This document shows, in pieces, positions 1 through 8,247 of a DNA stretch of 56,576 nucleotides. The notes beneath the pieces are model-generated. The model did no database searches. It worked only from the letters and a program-made list of their open reading frames with translations, and was not told the DNA's origin. The translations under genes and the position numbers were made by a program. The DNA comes from Verrucomicrobiales bacterium (GTDB lineage: Bacteria > Verrucomicrobiota > Verrucomicrobiia > Verrucomicrobiales > DEV007): assembly GCA_028033615.1 (NCBI GenBank), contig JAOFDG010000005.1, positions 1 through 56,576 of the forward strand, written 5' to 3'. Positions within the stretch are counted from its first letter, which is position 1. The number at the start of each line of letters is the position of its first letter.

Positions 1-1
1 A

Positions 2-1222
2 CATCTTTTGGGCATGTCTCACCGTAGGCCAGGTCTGATAGGAACTATAAAATATGATTTATTGGGTCAAGATGAGATAGAAGTTAAGCATACGACTCCT
101 GAGGCACCAGATTTACAATATTTCCTTTCTGAAATGGTATCAAATGGATGCTGCTCTGCCGTAATGGAGGTTTCATCACATGCTATCGTGCAAAAGAGAA
201 CAGCTCATGTTGATTTCGATGTGGCTGTTTTTACAAACCTTTCTCATGATCATCTGGATTTTCATGGAAATATGACAAATTACTACGAAGCGAAGAGGGG
301 GTTGTTTGATCAACTGGTAGATGATGCGAAGAATAATGGAAAAGTCGCAGTCATTAATTCTGATGATGAATGGGGTAGGAAATTGGTGAATTATCTTTCA
401 GGTAAAGGAGTTAAAACGGTTACTTATGGTCTTAGTAATGGCTCGGATTTTAGAGCTAGTGACATAAGTAGAAGGCGTACGGGGACTGAATTTATAATTG
501 AGGCGGGACCAAGAAAATTAAAAACATCCATTCCTCTAATTGGAAGATTTAATGTCTACAATGCGCTTGCAGCATTGGCCTCGTGTGTAGCTAGCGGTTT
601 AAATTTTAGAGAAACTGCAAAAAATCTCAAAGAGTTGCCTCAGATACCTGGTAGATTAGAAAGCGTCTCAACTGGAAGAGCGTTTGAAGTGTATGTTGAT
701 TATGCGCATACACCGGATGCATTAGAGAAAGCATTGCAATCGTTGAAAGAATTGGATCCAAGAAGGATTATATTGGTTTTTGGATGTGGAGGTGAAAGAG
801 ATGATGAAAAAAGGGCAAAGATGGGTGCTGTAGCATCTCGCATTTCTAATTACTCTATAATTACTTCTGATAATCCAAGAAATGAGCATCCCTCTGATAT
901 TATTAAAGATATTGTAGAAGGATATAAGGGAGACCATTACGAGGTTTTGGAAGATCGTCATGAAGCTATAGCTCAGGGTGTTTCATATCTTGCGCCTGGT
1001 GATATTTTGCTTATTGCAGGTAAAGGGCATGAAGATTATCAACTTTTAGGTAATGAAAGAATAGAATTTGATGATCGGATTATTGCAGGGCAAATGCTCA
1101 ATGATAGGGATCACGTTAGGCATGAAATGGTTCGTGAGAGCCGAAGGTTAAGGGAAGAAGAAGAGGCATCTAGAATAAATAGATTTCAAGATAGAGGGGA
1201 GGTTGATAGGGAGAAAAGATGA
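2..1222 (+). CDS. murE: UDP-MurNAc-tripeptide synthetase (meso-DAP adding), 5' partial
   Basis: Cytoplasmic Mur ligase that adds the third stem-peptide residue to UDP-MurNAc-L-Ala-D-Glu. The gene enters from the left edge: the frame is open from base 2, and the N-terminal UDP-binding domain and the P-loop (roughly 110 residues) lie outside. Visible are TGLIGTI-like and VMEVSSHA motifs, the HDHLDFHG stretch, the YYEAKRGLF lysine that is usually carbamylated, and the GKGHEDYQ motif near the end. A DNPRNEHP motif at about 869-892 is the signature of meso-diaminopimelate-specific MurE rather than the lysine type, so the peptidoglycan is predicted to be DAP-type. The last 35-40 residues are a highly charged Arg/Glu tail beyond the normal ligase end. 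The stop overlaps the murF start by 4 bases. Confidence 0.96.
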   Translation, partial: HLLGMSHRRPGLIGTIKYDLLGQDEIEVKHTTPEAPDLQYFLSEMVSNGCCSAVMEVSSHAIVQKRTAHVDFDVAVFTNLSHDHLDFHGNMTNYYEAKRGLFDQLVDDAKNNGKVAVINSDDEWGRKLVNYLSGKGVKTVTYGLSNGSDFRASDISRRRTGTEFIIEAGPRKLKTSIPLIGRFNVYNALAALASCVASGLNFRETAKNLKELPQIPGRLESVSTGRAFEVYVDYAHTPDALEKALQSLKELDPRRIILVFGCGGERDDEKRAKMGAVASRISNYSIITSDNPRNEHPSDIIKDIVEGYKGDHYEVLEDRHEAIAQGVSYLAPGDILLIAGKGHEDYQLLGNERIEFDDRIIAGQMLNDRDHVRHEMVRESRRLREEEEASRINRFQDRGEVDREKR

Positions 1223-2589
1223 AAGAATTAACCCTTGAAGAAATTGCCGGTTTTTCTAATGGATCCGTGAATCATAATAAATATTCATGCGCCATAAGGT
1301 CTATTTCCACTGATACTAGAAAGCTAGAAAAAGGTAGTCTTTTTGTTGCCCTAGAAGGTGAAAGATTTGATGGTCATGATTATGTAATTGATGCGCTTGC
1401 TTCAGGAGCATCAGCTGCAATGGTCTCAAAGAAAGCACACTTTGATGATGATCAAGATTTACCTCTAATTCGAGTTGAAGATACACTAATTGGATTACAA
1501 AAATTAGCACGATCTTATAGAGGCTCACTTAAAGTGAGAGGTATAGGAGTGACCGGAAGTAATGGCAAAACTTCTACCAAAGATATAATTAAATCTGTCT
1601 TGAGTCAGTCATACTCTGTTAGCGCAACAGAAGGTAATTATAACAATCATATAGGCCTTCCTCTTACCTTGTTAGAGACTAAAGAGACTGATGCTTTTGG
1701 TGTTTGGGAAATGGGTATGAGTAATCCAGGAGAGATAGGCCTTCTTGCAGGTATCGCTCAACCTGATATTGGGATAATTACAAACATAGGTGTTGCTCAT
1801 ATTGAAAACATGGGATCGCAGGATTCTATAGCACAAGAGAAAGGAGATTTAGTAGAGAGAGTTTCTAGTAATGGCTACGTGGTTCTCAATGCTGAAGATG
1901 AATATAGTATGTCTATCGCTCAGAGAACTAGCGCAGAGACTATAATGGTTGGTTTTGATTATGGAGACGTTAGAGCTGACATCATTTCAGATGACGGTTT
2001 TAGTACAAGGTTCAAACTTACTGGTGAGGGGTGCAACGAAGAAATATCTCTGCCTTTCCCTGGTAGGCATATGATTTTAAATTCGCTTATGGCGATTGCC
2101 GTGGGTCTTAGGGAGGGGATGTCGGTAGATGTTATTAAAAGAGGGCTTCTAAAGACAGAATTAAGCTCTGGTCGACTGCAAATTAAGGATATTAATAAGG
2201 TTACTTATATTGACGATACCTACAATGCTAATCCGGATTCTGTAATTGCCGCGCTTGAATGTCTTAAAAATATAAAGTCTAAGGGAAGAAAGTTTGCCGT
2301 TCTTGGAGAGATGGCAGAATTAGGGGAAGACGTTGAAAGGTATCATATGGGTGTGGGTAAAGAGGCTGCGGATATTGGAATAGAATACATCATAAGTGTA
2401 GGTGAGAGTGCTAAGCCACTAAATCGCGGAGCGGTGGCCGGAGGAGCAAAGAAAGCTATACATATTGATAGTCACCAGAATTGCGCGCAATTCCTTGAGA
2501 GCGAATTGCAAGCTGGGGACGTGGTTTTGATTAAGGGAAGCCGATCTTCAGCAATGGAGAATGTTTTAACAATAATAGAAAATTCATGA
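1219..2589 (+). CDS. murF: UDP-MurNAc-tripeptide:D-Ala-D-Ala ligase
   Basis: Adds D-Ala-D-Ala to the UDP-MurNAc-tripeptide, completing the cytoplasmic pentapeptide precursor. The 456-residue length is normal for MurF. The ATP-binding P-loop GVTGSNGKTSTKD is near residue 110, followed by the MurF-typical EGNYNNHIGLPLTLL, the GVWEMGMSNPGEI segment, NIGVAHIENMGS and the C-terminal-domain motif DDTYNANPDS. The ATG lies inside an ATGA overlap with murE, and the purine stretch gggagaaaag just before it can serve as ribosome binding site. The stop overlaps mraY by 4 bases, so the three genes are probably translationally coupled. Nothing unusual was seen. Confidence 0.97.
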   Translation: MKELTLEEIAGFSNGSVNHNKYSCAIRSISTDTRKLEKGSLFVALEGERFDGHDYVIDALASGASAAMVSKKAHFDDDQDLPLIRVEDTLIGLQKLARSYRGSLKVRGIGVTGSNGKTSTKDIIKSVLSQSYSVSATEGNYNNHIGLPLTLLETKETDAFGVWEMGMSNPGEIGLLAGIAQPDIGIITNIGVAHIENMGSQDSIAQEKGDLVERVSSNGYVVLNAEDEYSMSIAQRTSAETIMVGFDYGDVRADIISDDGFSTRFKLTGEGCNEEISLPFPGRHMILNSLMAIAVGLREGMSVDVIKRGLLKTELSSGRLQIKDINKVTYIDDTYNANPDSVIAALECLKNIKSKGRKFAVLGEMAELGEDVERYHMGVGKEAADIGIEYIISVGESAKPLNRGAVAGGAKKAIHIDSHQNCAQFLESELQAGDVVLIKGSRSSAMENVLTIIENS

Positions 2590-3695
2590 TCCCCTGGTTA
2601 TACGACTATTTAAAAGAATCAACAGGTAACGATATTCAGCTTTTGAGATATATTACTTCAAGAGCAGGTATGGCTTGTGTTTGTTCATTTGTAGTCAGTC
2701 TTATTGTTGCTCCCCCAATAATAAGGAAGCTAATCTCAATTAAAGCTGGGCAACCATTAAGAACAGCTGAAGAGGTAAATGAATTAGCTCAATTGCATGA
2801 CAGTAAGGTTGGCACTCCAACCATGGGAGGAGCAATTATCGTTTCATCTGTTATGTTAAGCGTGTTGCTTTTCGCTCGATTAAGTAATCCTTTTGTACTG
2901 GTTGTTGTATTTGTTTTTATTGGTTTATCCTTTGTTGGGTTTTTAGATGACTATAAAAAAGTTAAGGAAAAAAACTCAAAGGGTATCAGTGCGAAAACAA
3001 AGTTGTCGCTTCAGATACTGGTCTCTTTGGTGGCTGGTCTCTTTCTTTATCTGAATGAAGACACTTCAGAATTTATTACGAAGCTGTATGTGCCGTTTAA
3101 TAAAAATCCAATAATTGAAGATATGGGAATCATGTGCATTCCGTTCTTTGTATTAATTGTTGTTGGATGTTCTAATGCTGTTAATTTAACAGATGGTTTA
3201 GATGGATTGGCAATCGGATGTTCAATCTCTGTTGCACTAGCATATGCTGCACTATGCTATTTGGTTGGCAATCAACAACTAGGAGAAAAATATTTACTCA
3301 TTCCACATAGTCGATTTGCAGGTGAACTTACAATTGTTTGTCTGGCCTTAGTTGGATCTGGGTTGGGTTTTTTATGGTTTAATTGTCACCCAGCGAGAGT
3401 CTTTATGGGTGATACTGGATCACTAGGTCTAGGAGGTGCCTTCGCGGCATTAGCGATTTGTTCTAAGCACGAGATTTTACTCATTGTTATTGGAGGTGTT
3501 TTTGTAATGGAAGCGACTTCAGTAATATTGCAGGTGTTAAGTTTTAAAATTCGAGGCAAGAGGCTATTCAGGATGTCACCGATTCATCACCACTTTGAGC
3601 TTAAAGGGTGGCATGAGAGTCAGGTTATAACTAGGTTTTGGATACTGTCTCTCCTGTGCGCCTTGATAGGATTAGCCACTTTAAAATTAAGATAA
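2586..3695 (+). CDS. mraY: Phospho-MurNAc-pentapeptide transferase
   Basis: Integral membrane enzyme that moves phospho-MurNAc-pentapeptide from UDP to undecaprenyl phosphate, making lipid I. The 369 residues contain about ten hydrophobic helices. Diagnostic motifs are GTPTMGG near residue 77, the metal-binding FLDDYKK near 117, NLTDGLDGLAIG near 200, GDTGSLGLGG near 275 and SPIHHHFELKGW near 330. The start forms an ATGA overlap with murF, and murD begins 3 bases after the stop. The enzyme draws on the same carrier lipid that the DUF368 protein encoded near 18.6 kb is predicted to recycle. Confidence 0.98.
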   Translation: MIPWLYDYLKESTGNDIQLLRYITSRAGMACVCSFVVSLIVAPPIIRKLISIKAGQPLRTAEEVNELAQLHDSKVGTPTMGGAIIVSSVMLSVLLFARLSNPFVLVVVFVFIGLSFVGFLDDYKKVKEKNSKGISAKTKLSLQILVSLVAGLFLYLNEDTSEFITKLYVPFNKNPIIEDMGIMCIPFFVLIVVGCSNAVNLTDGLDGLAIGCSISVALAYAALCYLVGNQQLGEKYLLIPHSRFAGELTIVCLALVGSGLGFLWFNCHPARVFMGDTGSLGLGGAFAALAICSKHEILLIVIGGVFVMEATSVILQVLSFKIRGKRLFRMSPIHHHFELKGWHESQVITRFWILSLLCALIGLATLKLR

Positions 3696-3698
3696 GAT

Positions 3699-5027
3699 TT
3701 GAAGTACAAAGAAAAAATAATAGCTGTTCTAGGTTGTGGCAAAAGTGGAATTGCTGCATCGAGATTGGCCTTGTCTGAAGGGGCTCGCGTTAAGCTTTTT
3801 GACACCGGGAATTCAGAAGAACTTCAAAAAAAAGCACTGATTCTAAGAAATGAAGGCATTAGTGTAGCCTTGGGTGAAGAAGGTGTCTGTAAGGATTCAA
3901 CGTCATATGATCTTGTCATATTAAGTCCAGGTATAAGTTTGGAGTGGGAAATAGTAAAGCCATTTAAAGAATCTGGAATTAAGATTGTGGGTGAGATTGA
4001 ATTCGCATTTAGTTTATGTGATTCAGAAATAGTTGGCGTTACAGGTACAAACGGTAAAACGACAACCGTTGAGCTTATTGGAAAGATTTTAGAAGAGTGT
4101 GGAGAAACAGTCGCTATTGGTGGTAATCACGGAAGACCATTTGCTGACATTATAAACGACAAAATATCTTACTCTACCATAGTTCTGGAGATAAGTTCAT
4201 TTCAGCTTGAAGCTATAAACGAATTTTGTCCTAACATTGCGGTATGGATGAACTTTGCGCCTGATCACTTGGACAGGTATCAATCTGTAGATGATTATAG
4301 GAGTGCAAAAATGCAAATATTTGTAAATCAAACTGAGGGCGATTGGGCCGTTGTTAATGGTATTGATAAACTAAATAATTTAAGGGCTAAGACCGTGACT
4401 TTTTCTGCATACGACGAACGGAACGACTACTGCCTTAGGGGTTCAAAGATAATTAGTGATGGAGAGACCCTAGTTGATCAGAGCATGACTAAGCTAAGAG
4501 GTTTACATAATGCTGAAAATTTAATGGCTGCGACTGCTGTAGCTAAGATTAGAGGTTACAAAAATGAACAAATACTCAATGCGACTCTAGATTATGAGGC
4601 TCCACCTCATAGATGTGAGTTGATTGCAGAATCTCAGGGAGTGCAATTTATAAACGATTCTAAGGCGACCAACATCCATGCCATGATTAGTGCTATAAAT
4701 TCATTTAGTGATCATGACATCGTTTTGGTGGCAGGAGGGAAAAATAAAGGAATTTCCTATGCTGAGGCTGCTGAAGCTGTGTCAAAAAATGTAAACTCAG
4801 TAGTTCTTTTTGGAGAGAATAAATTCCAAGTATCCAAAGATTTAGAATCATCTTTAAGGTGTCATATGGCAAAAGATATGGATGAAGCAGTTAGGACGGC
4901 AGTCGGTCTAGCGGATGGGTCAGGGGTCGTGCTGTTCTCTCCAGGAACTTCGTCCTTTGATATGTTTAAAGGATACGAGGGTCGTGGGGACGCATTTAAA
5001 AATTCAGTAACAAAATTAATCATCTAA
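3699..5027 (+). CDS. murD: UDP-MurNAc-L-alanine:D-glutamate ligase
   Basis: Cytoplasmic ligase that adds D-glutamate as the second stem residue. The 442-residue product has an N-terminal Rossmann-like region (VLGCGKSGIAASRLA), the P-loop VTGTNGKTTT near residue 112, GGNHGRPF, SSFQLE, PDHLDRY with the following SAKMQ lysine, NDSKATN, AGGKNKG and the terminal SPGTSSFDMF motif. The start is the TTG at 3699, three bases past the mraY stop. No ATG at the N-terminus would preserve the glycine-rich dinucleotide-type motif, so TTG is preferred. The LysM gene follows after 6 bases. Confidence 0.96.
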   Translation: MKYKEKIIAVLGCGKSGIAASRLALSEGARVKLFDTGNSEELQKKALILRNEGISVALGEEGVCKDSTSYDLVILSPGISLEWEIVKPFKESGIKIVGEIEFAFSLCDSEIVGVTGTNGKTTTVELIGKILEECGETVAIGGNHGRPFADIINDKISYSTIVLEISSFQLEAINEFCPNIAVWMNFAPDHLDRYQSVDDYRSAKMQIFVNQTEGDWAVVNGIDKLNNLRAKTVTFSAYDERNDYCLRGSKIISDGETLVDQSMTKLRGLHNAENLMAATAVAKIRGYKNEQILNATLDYEAPPHRCELIAESQGVQFINDSKATNIHAMISAINSFSDHDIVLVAGGKNKGISYAEAAEAVSKNVNSVVLFGENKFQVSKDLESSLRCHMAKDMDEAVRTAVGLADGSGVVLFSPGTSSFDMFKGYEGRGDAFKNSVTKLII

Positions 5028-5033
5028 AAAGTT

Positions 5034-5966
5034 ATGAGTAAAAATAATAGGCAAACAGATAGTAAAAGCGATAAGCAGTCATGGATTGATGTCTTTGCGA
5101 GAACGCAAAGGTCTAAGTCCACGGGTGAAGAGGGATGGAAGAAAGATGTTCCAAATATAAAGCTCTCAAGAGCTTTTATTGTGGTTCTCATACTTCACGT
5201 TGTTGCGGTTGGTGGAATATTAGCATTTGAAATGTTTAAATCAAATGAGTCAAATGTTACGGCTTCTTTAAAGTCAGAGAGTTCTAACGGTGCTGTGGAG
5301 GAATCTGTAGATGTAAGAGAAAAGCCTGAAAGTCACAAATCAACTGAAAGACTGGGTACTAATGAAGGTTTTGAAAAATATATTGTTCAGAAAGGAGATA
5401 GTATAAGGGCCATTGCCGATTCTTATAAGGTTTCTAGGACAGAGATATTAGAAACAAATTTGATAGATGAAGCTCATCCATTAGTGAGTGGAAGAATTTT
5501 AAGAATTCCAAAGCCAAAAATGTCAATTAGTGGTGATGATGGTGTCGTAAATGGTGATTTTGTTTCTATTGAAGAACTTACTGCAAGCTCGGATGAATTA
5601 GATGGTGATTTAAATGAAGTTGAAGAAGTTGATAAAAAGATTGTCGAGGAAGATGATGGATATCAATTACTCTCAAAAACAGATAAACAACCAGATAGTA
5701 AAATAATCCCTCGAGCAATTCCAGTATCTGCTGAAACTGAGTACCGATCTGCAAAAGTCGTTAGAGAAATACCAGCAGAGTCATTAATTGCCAGTAGCGT
5801 TCCAGTTACAAAATTAGGTATTGGGTCCATGTACACCATTGAATCAGGAGACACTCTTTATGGTATTGCTCGTAAATATAATGTGAGTATAGATCAGATC
5901 TTGAAGCTTAATCCTAATGTTAATCCTAGGACATTAGGCATCGGTAGATCATTGCGGATGCCGTAA
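5034..5966 (+). CDS. Bitopic membrane protein with two LysM domains, embedded in the dcw cluster
   Basis: Not a classical dcw gene; a predicted septal peptidoglycan-binding protein. The 310 residues divide into a cytoplasmic, Lys/Ser-rich head (1-45), one transmembrane helix (about 47-66), and a long extracytoplasmic part with LysM domains at about 115-160 (YIVQKGDSIRAIA) and 266-310 (YTIESGDTLYGIA, ending LRMP). Between them is an acidic low-complexity linker. Residues 225-234 read IPRAIPVSAE, nearly identical to the last ten residues of FtsQ from the same operon. LysM domains bind GlcNAc-containing glycans. Placement directly between murD and ftsW suggests a structural or regulatory role at the division site; this is inference. 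I cannot assign a named family beyond LysM. Confidence 0.85.
   Translation: MSKNNRQTDSKSDKQSWIDVFARTQRSKSTGEEGWKKDVPNIKLSRAFIVVLILHVVAVGGILAFEMFKSNESNVTASLKSESSNGAVEESVDVREKPESHKSTERLGTNEGFEKYIVQKGDSIRAIADSYKVSRTEILETNLIDEAHPLVSGRILRIPKPKMSISGDDGVVNGDFVSIEELTASSDELDGDLNEVEEVDKKIVEEDDGYQLLSKTDKQPDSKIIPRAIPVSAETEYRSAKVVREIPAESLIASSVPVTKLGIGSMYTIESGDTLYGIARKYNVSIDQILKLNPNVNPRTLGIGRSLRMP
5706..5735 (+). other. Copy 1 of the shared IPRAxPxxAE motif (LysM protein)
   Basis: These bases encode residues 225-234 of the LysM protein, IPRAIPVSAE, in the linker between the two LysM domains. The same pattern recurs at the C-terminus of FtsQ (bases 12530-12559) and partly at 12431-12451. The segment should face the extracytoplasmic side. 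Function is unknown; a short docking motif is one possibility. Confidence 0.6.
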
Positions 5967-5990
5967 TTAATTGCTTTTTACTTATATTTA

Positions 5991-7148
5991 ATGGGAGAGA
6001 AAAGTTTAACGATATTCATTATTTCGATCATTAGTTTGCTCGGTTTGGGTATAGTGATGCTCTTGAGTACGAGCGTCTTTATATCTGAAAGGTCTGACGT
6101 TTATCATGATGTAAACCGACAATCTATCTGGCTAGGAATGGGAATAGTTTTATGTGCAGCAACAGCTTTGATCGATTATCATTTTTGGTATAAATCAAGG
6201 TGGTTCTGGTTTGTTATTTCTATAGTCGCATTGATTTTATGCTTTGTTCCTCCAATAGCACAGCCGGCAAACGGTTCTTCGAGGTGGATAGGTTTGGAGG
6301 CTTTTGGCCTAGGTTTTGCAAGAATACAACCATCTGAGATTGCAAAAATCTCATTAATATTTGTGCTTTCGGGGTGGTGCTCAAAATATTATGAACGAGC
6401 TTCGGAGATTAAGTGTGGATTTATATACCCAATAATAATATCTCTTATTCCTGTTACCTTAATTGCAGTTGAAACAGATATGGGAACTGCAGCACTGCTT
6501 ATTTGTGCTTCACTCGTTCTTCTTTTTGTTAGTGGGAGTAACATAAAAATGTTCATTACAACGGCGAGTGTATCTGTGGTCGTTCTCTCTTTGGCGGTTT
6601 GGTTTAATCCAAATAGGCTTGAACGATTTATTGCATTCTTAGATCTTGAAGCACATAAAACTGGCTTTGGTTTACAGCAATGGAGGGCTCAGTTAGCAAT
6701 GGGTGAAGGAGGTTTTGCAGGGCTTGGTCTAGGTGAAGGAAGAGAGAAATTAATGTATATGCCTTTTGCTCATACTGATTTCATTTTTCCGATGATAGGT
6801 GAAGAGTTAGGTGCTAGAGCTACCTTATCAGTTGTATTGATTTTTGTTCTTATTCTAGTCATTGGTGTATCGATTTCAAATTCTGCGCCTGATAGGTTTG
6901 GTAAGCTTTTAGGTTTTGGTTTAATTACACTCATATCGCTTCAGGCTTTGCTTAATATAGCTGTTACTACAGGATGTTTACCTAATAAGGGATTGCCTCT
7001 TCCTTTTGTTAGTTATGGTGGCTCAAATTTACTGTTTTGCTTGGCTGCAGTAGGGATTATTTTGAATATCTATAGGCAAGGTCATGAACCGGTAGTAGAT
7101 CCAGATAGTAAACTTTTAGAGGGGCATAGAACGCTACCAAGGATATAA
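5991..7148 (+). CDS. ftsW: Septal SEDS glycosyltransferase FtsW
   Basis: SEDS-family membrane protein that polymerises glycan from lipid II at the septum together with a class B PBP. The 385 residues hold about ten transmembrane helices. Family motifs include NGSSRWIGL near residue 94, the QPSEIAK segment, FIFPMIGEELG near residue 265, a GLPLPFVSYGGSN motif near 337 and a final helix with AAVGIILNI. The short loop after HTDFIFPMIGEE carries the conserved acidic residues of the family. It follows the LysM gene after a 24-base gap and precedes murG by 4 bases. FtsW is preferred over RodA because of the dcw location. Confidence 0.95.
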   Translation: MGEKSLTIFIISIISLLGLGIVMLLSTSVFISERSDVYHDVNRQSIWLGMGIVLCAATALIDYHFWYKSRWFWFVISIVALILCFVPPIAQPANGSSRWIGLEAFGLGFARIQPSEIAKISLIFVLSGWCSKYYERASEIKCGFIYPIIISLIPVTLIAVETDMGTAALLICASLVLLFVSGSNIKMFITTASVSVVVLSLAVWFNPNRLERFIAFLDLEAHKTGFGLQQWRAQLAMGEGGFAGLGLGEGREKLMYMPFAHTDFIFPMIGEELGARATLSVVLIFVLILVIGVSISNSAPDRFGKLLGFGLITLISLQALLNIAVTTGCLPNKGLPLPFVSYGGSNLLFCLAAVGIILNIYRQGHEPVVDPDSKLLEGHRTLPRI

Positions 7149-7152
7149 ATTA

Positions 7153-8247
7153 ATGAGCCTTCGTTTAATAATTGCATGTGGTGGAACTGGAGGCCATCTA
7201 TTCCCGGGAATTGCTGTTGCCGAGGCGCTAATTGATAAGGGAGGAGAACCTCTCCTAATAATTTCGAAAAAAGAAATTGATGCTTTGGCTATGCAGGGAC
7301 ACAGCAATATAAATTATGAATGCTTAGCATCTATTGGAATGCCAAAGTTTTATTCTCCCAAGATGATTAAATTTCTGAGTAGTTTTTTTGTAAGTTACCG
7401 GAAAAGTAAAAATATACTGAAAAGTTTTAAAGCTGATGCCGTCTTGGGTATGGGAGGGTTTACCTCTTTGCCACCATTGCTTGCAGGTAGAGCTAATAGA
7501 ACTAAAAACTTTATTCATGAATCGAATGCTTTTCCGGGTAAGGCAAACCGAGTCGCGTCACGTTGGGCTGATCATATTCTTTTGGGAATGGAGCCGTGCG
7601 GAAGTTATTTCAAGGATAAAAATTTTGAGGTGGTAGGAACACCTCTGAGGTCAGTTCTAAGAAAAGAGTATGATAAAACTGAAGCTATACAACATTTCGG
7701 ACTCAATCCTGACAAGAAGACTATTTTGGTAATGGGAGGTAGTCAAGGTGCTCAGGTGCTAAACTCTACCATTATTCAAAATCTAAATAAAATTTATGAA
7801 GCTGGTATTCAGCTTTTACATATTACAGGCCCTGCAGATTTTGAAAGAGTAAAATCACATTATGGAGAGTTTTCGAATTTTTCATGTGTTATCCCGTTCT
7901 CTAGTGAAATGCATTTAGCCTACAGTGTATCAGATATTGCAATTGTCAGATCGGGTGCGTCAAGCTTGGCTGAAATATCAGCCTATTCGATTCCCTCAAT
8001 TTTGGTTCCTTATCCATTTGCAACTGATGATCATCAAACTTTAAATGCAAATCACTACGTAAAAAATGGCGCAGCCTTCCTTTTGCCTGAGAATAAACTT
8101 AACGCAAATTCGCTTTTTGAAATTCTGGATCAATTATTCGATGAAAATAACGAAAAATATAAGAACATGAAATCATCAATGCAGAGTCTTTCGGTTGTAG
8201 ACTCTGCTGAGAGGATATGCGAAAAAATTAACAATCATTGTAATTGA
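7153..8247 (+). CDS. murG: UDP-GlcNAc:lipid I GlcNAc transferase
   Basis: Peripheral GT28 enzyme at the inner face of the membrane that converts lipid I to lipid II. The 364 residues show the N-terminal glycine-rich motif CGGTGGHLFPGIAVAEAL, GMGGFTSLPPLLAG, HESNAFPGKANR, the second glycine-rich loop GGSQGAQVLN near 196, and the donor-binding RSGASSLAEIS and PYPFATDDHQTLNA segments. The ATG at 7153 lies 4 bases after ftsW. The TGA stop overlaps the TTG start of the murC-murB gene. All recognised motifs are intact. Confidence 0.97.
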   Translation: MSLRLIIACGGTGGHLFPGIAVAEALIDKGGEPLLIISKKEIDALAMQGHSNINYECLASIGMPKFYSPKMIKFLSSFFVSYRKSKNILKSFKADAVLGMGGFTSLPPLLAGRANRTKNFIHESNAFPGKANRVASRWADHILLGMEPCGSYFKDKNFEVVGTPLRSVLRKEYDKTEAIQHFGLNPDKKTILVMGGSQGAQVLNSTIIQNLNKIYEAGIQLLHITGPADFERVKSHYGEFSNFSCVIPFSSEMHLAYSVSDIAIVRSGASSLAEISAYSIPSILVPYPFATDDHQTLNANHYVKNGAAFLLPENKLNANSLFEILDQLFDENNEKYKNMKSSMQSLSVVDSAERICEKINNHCN

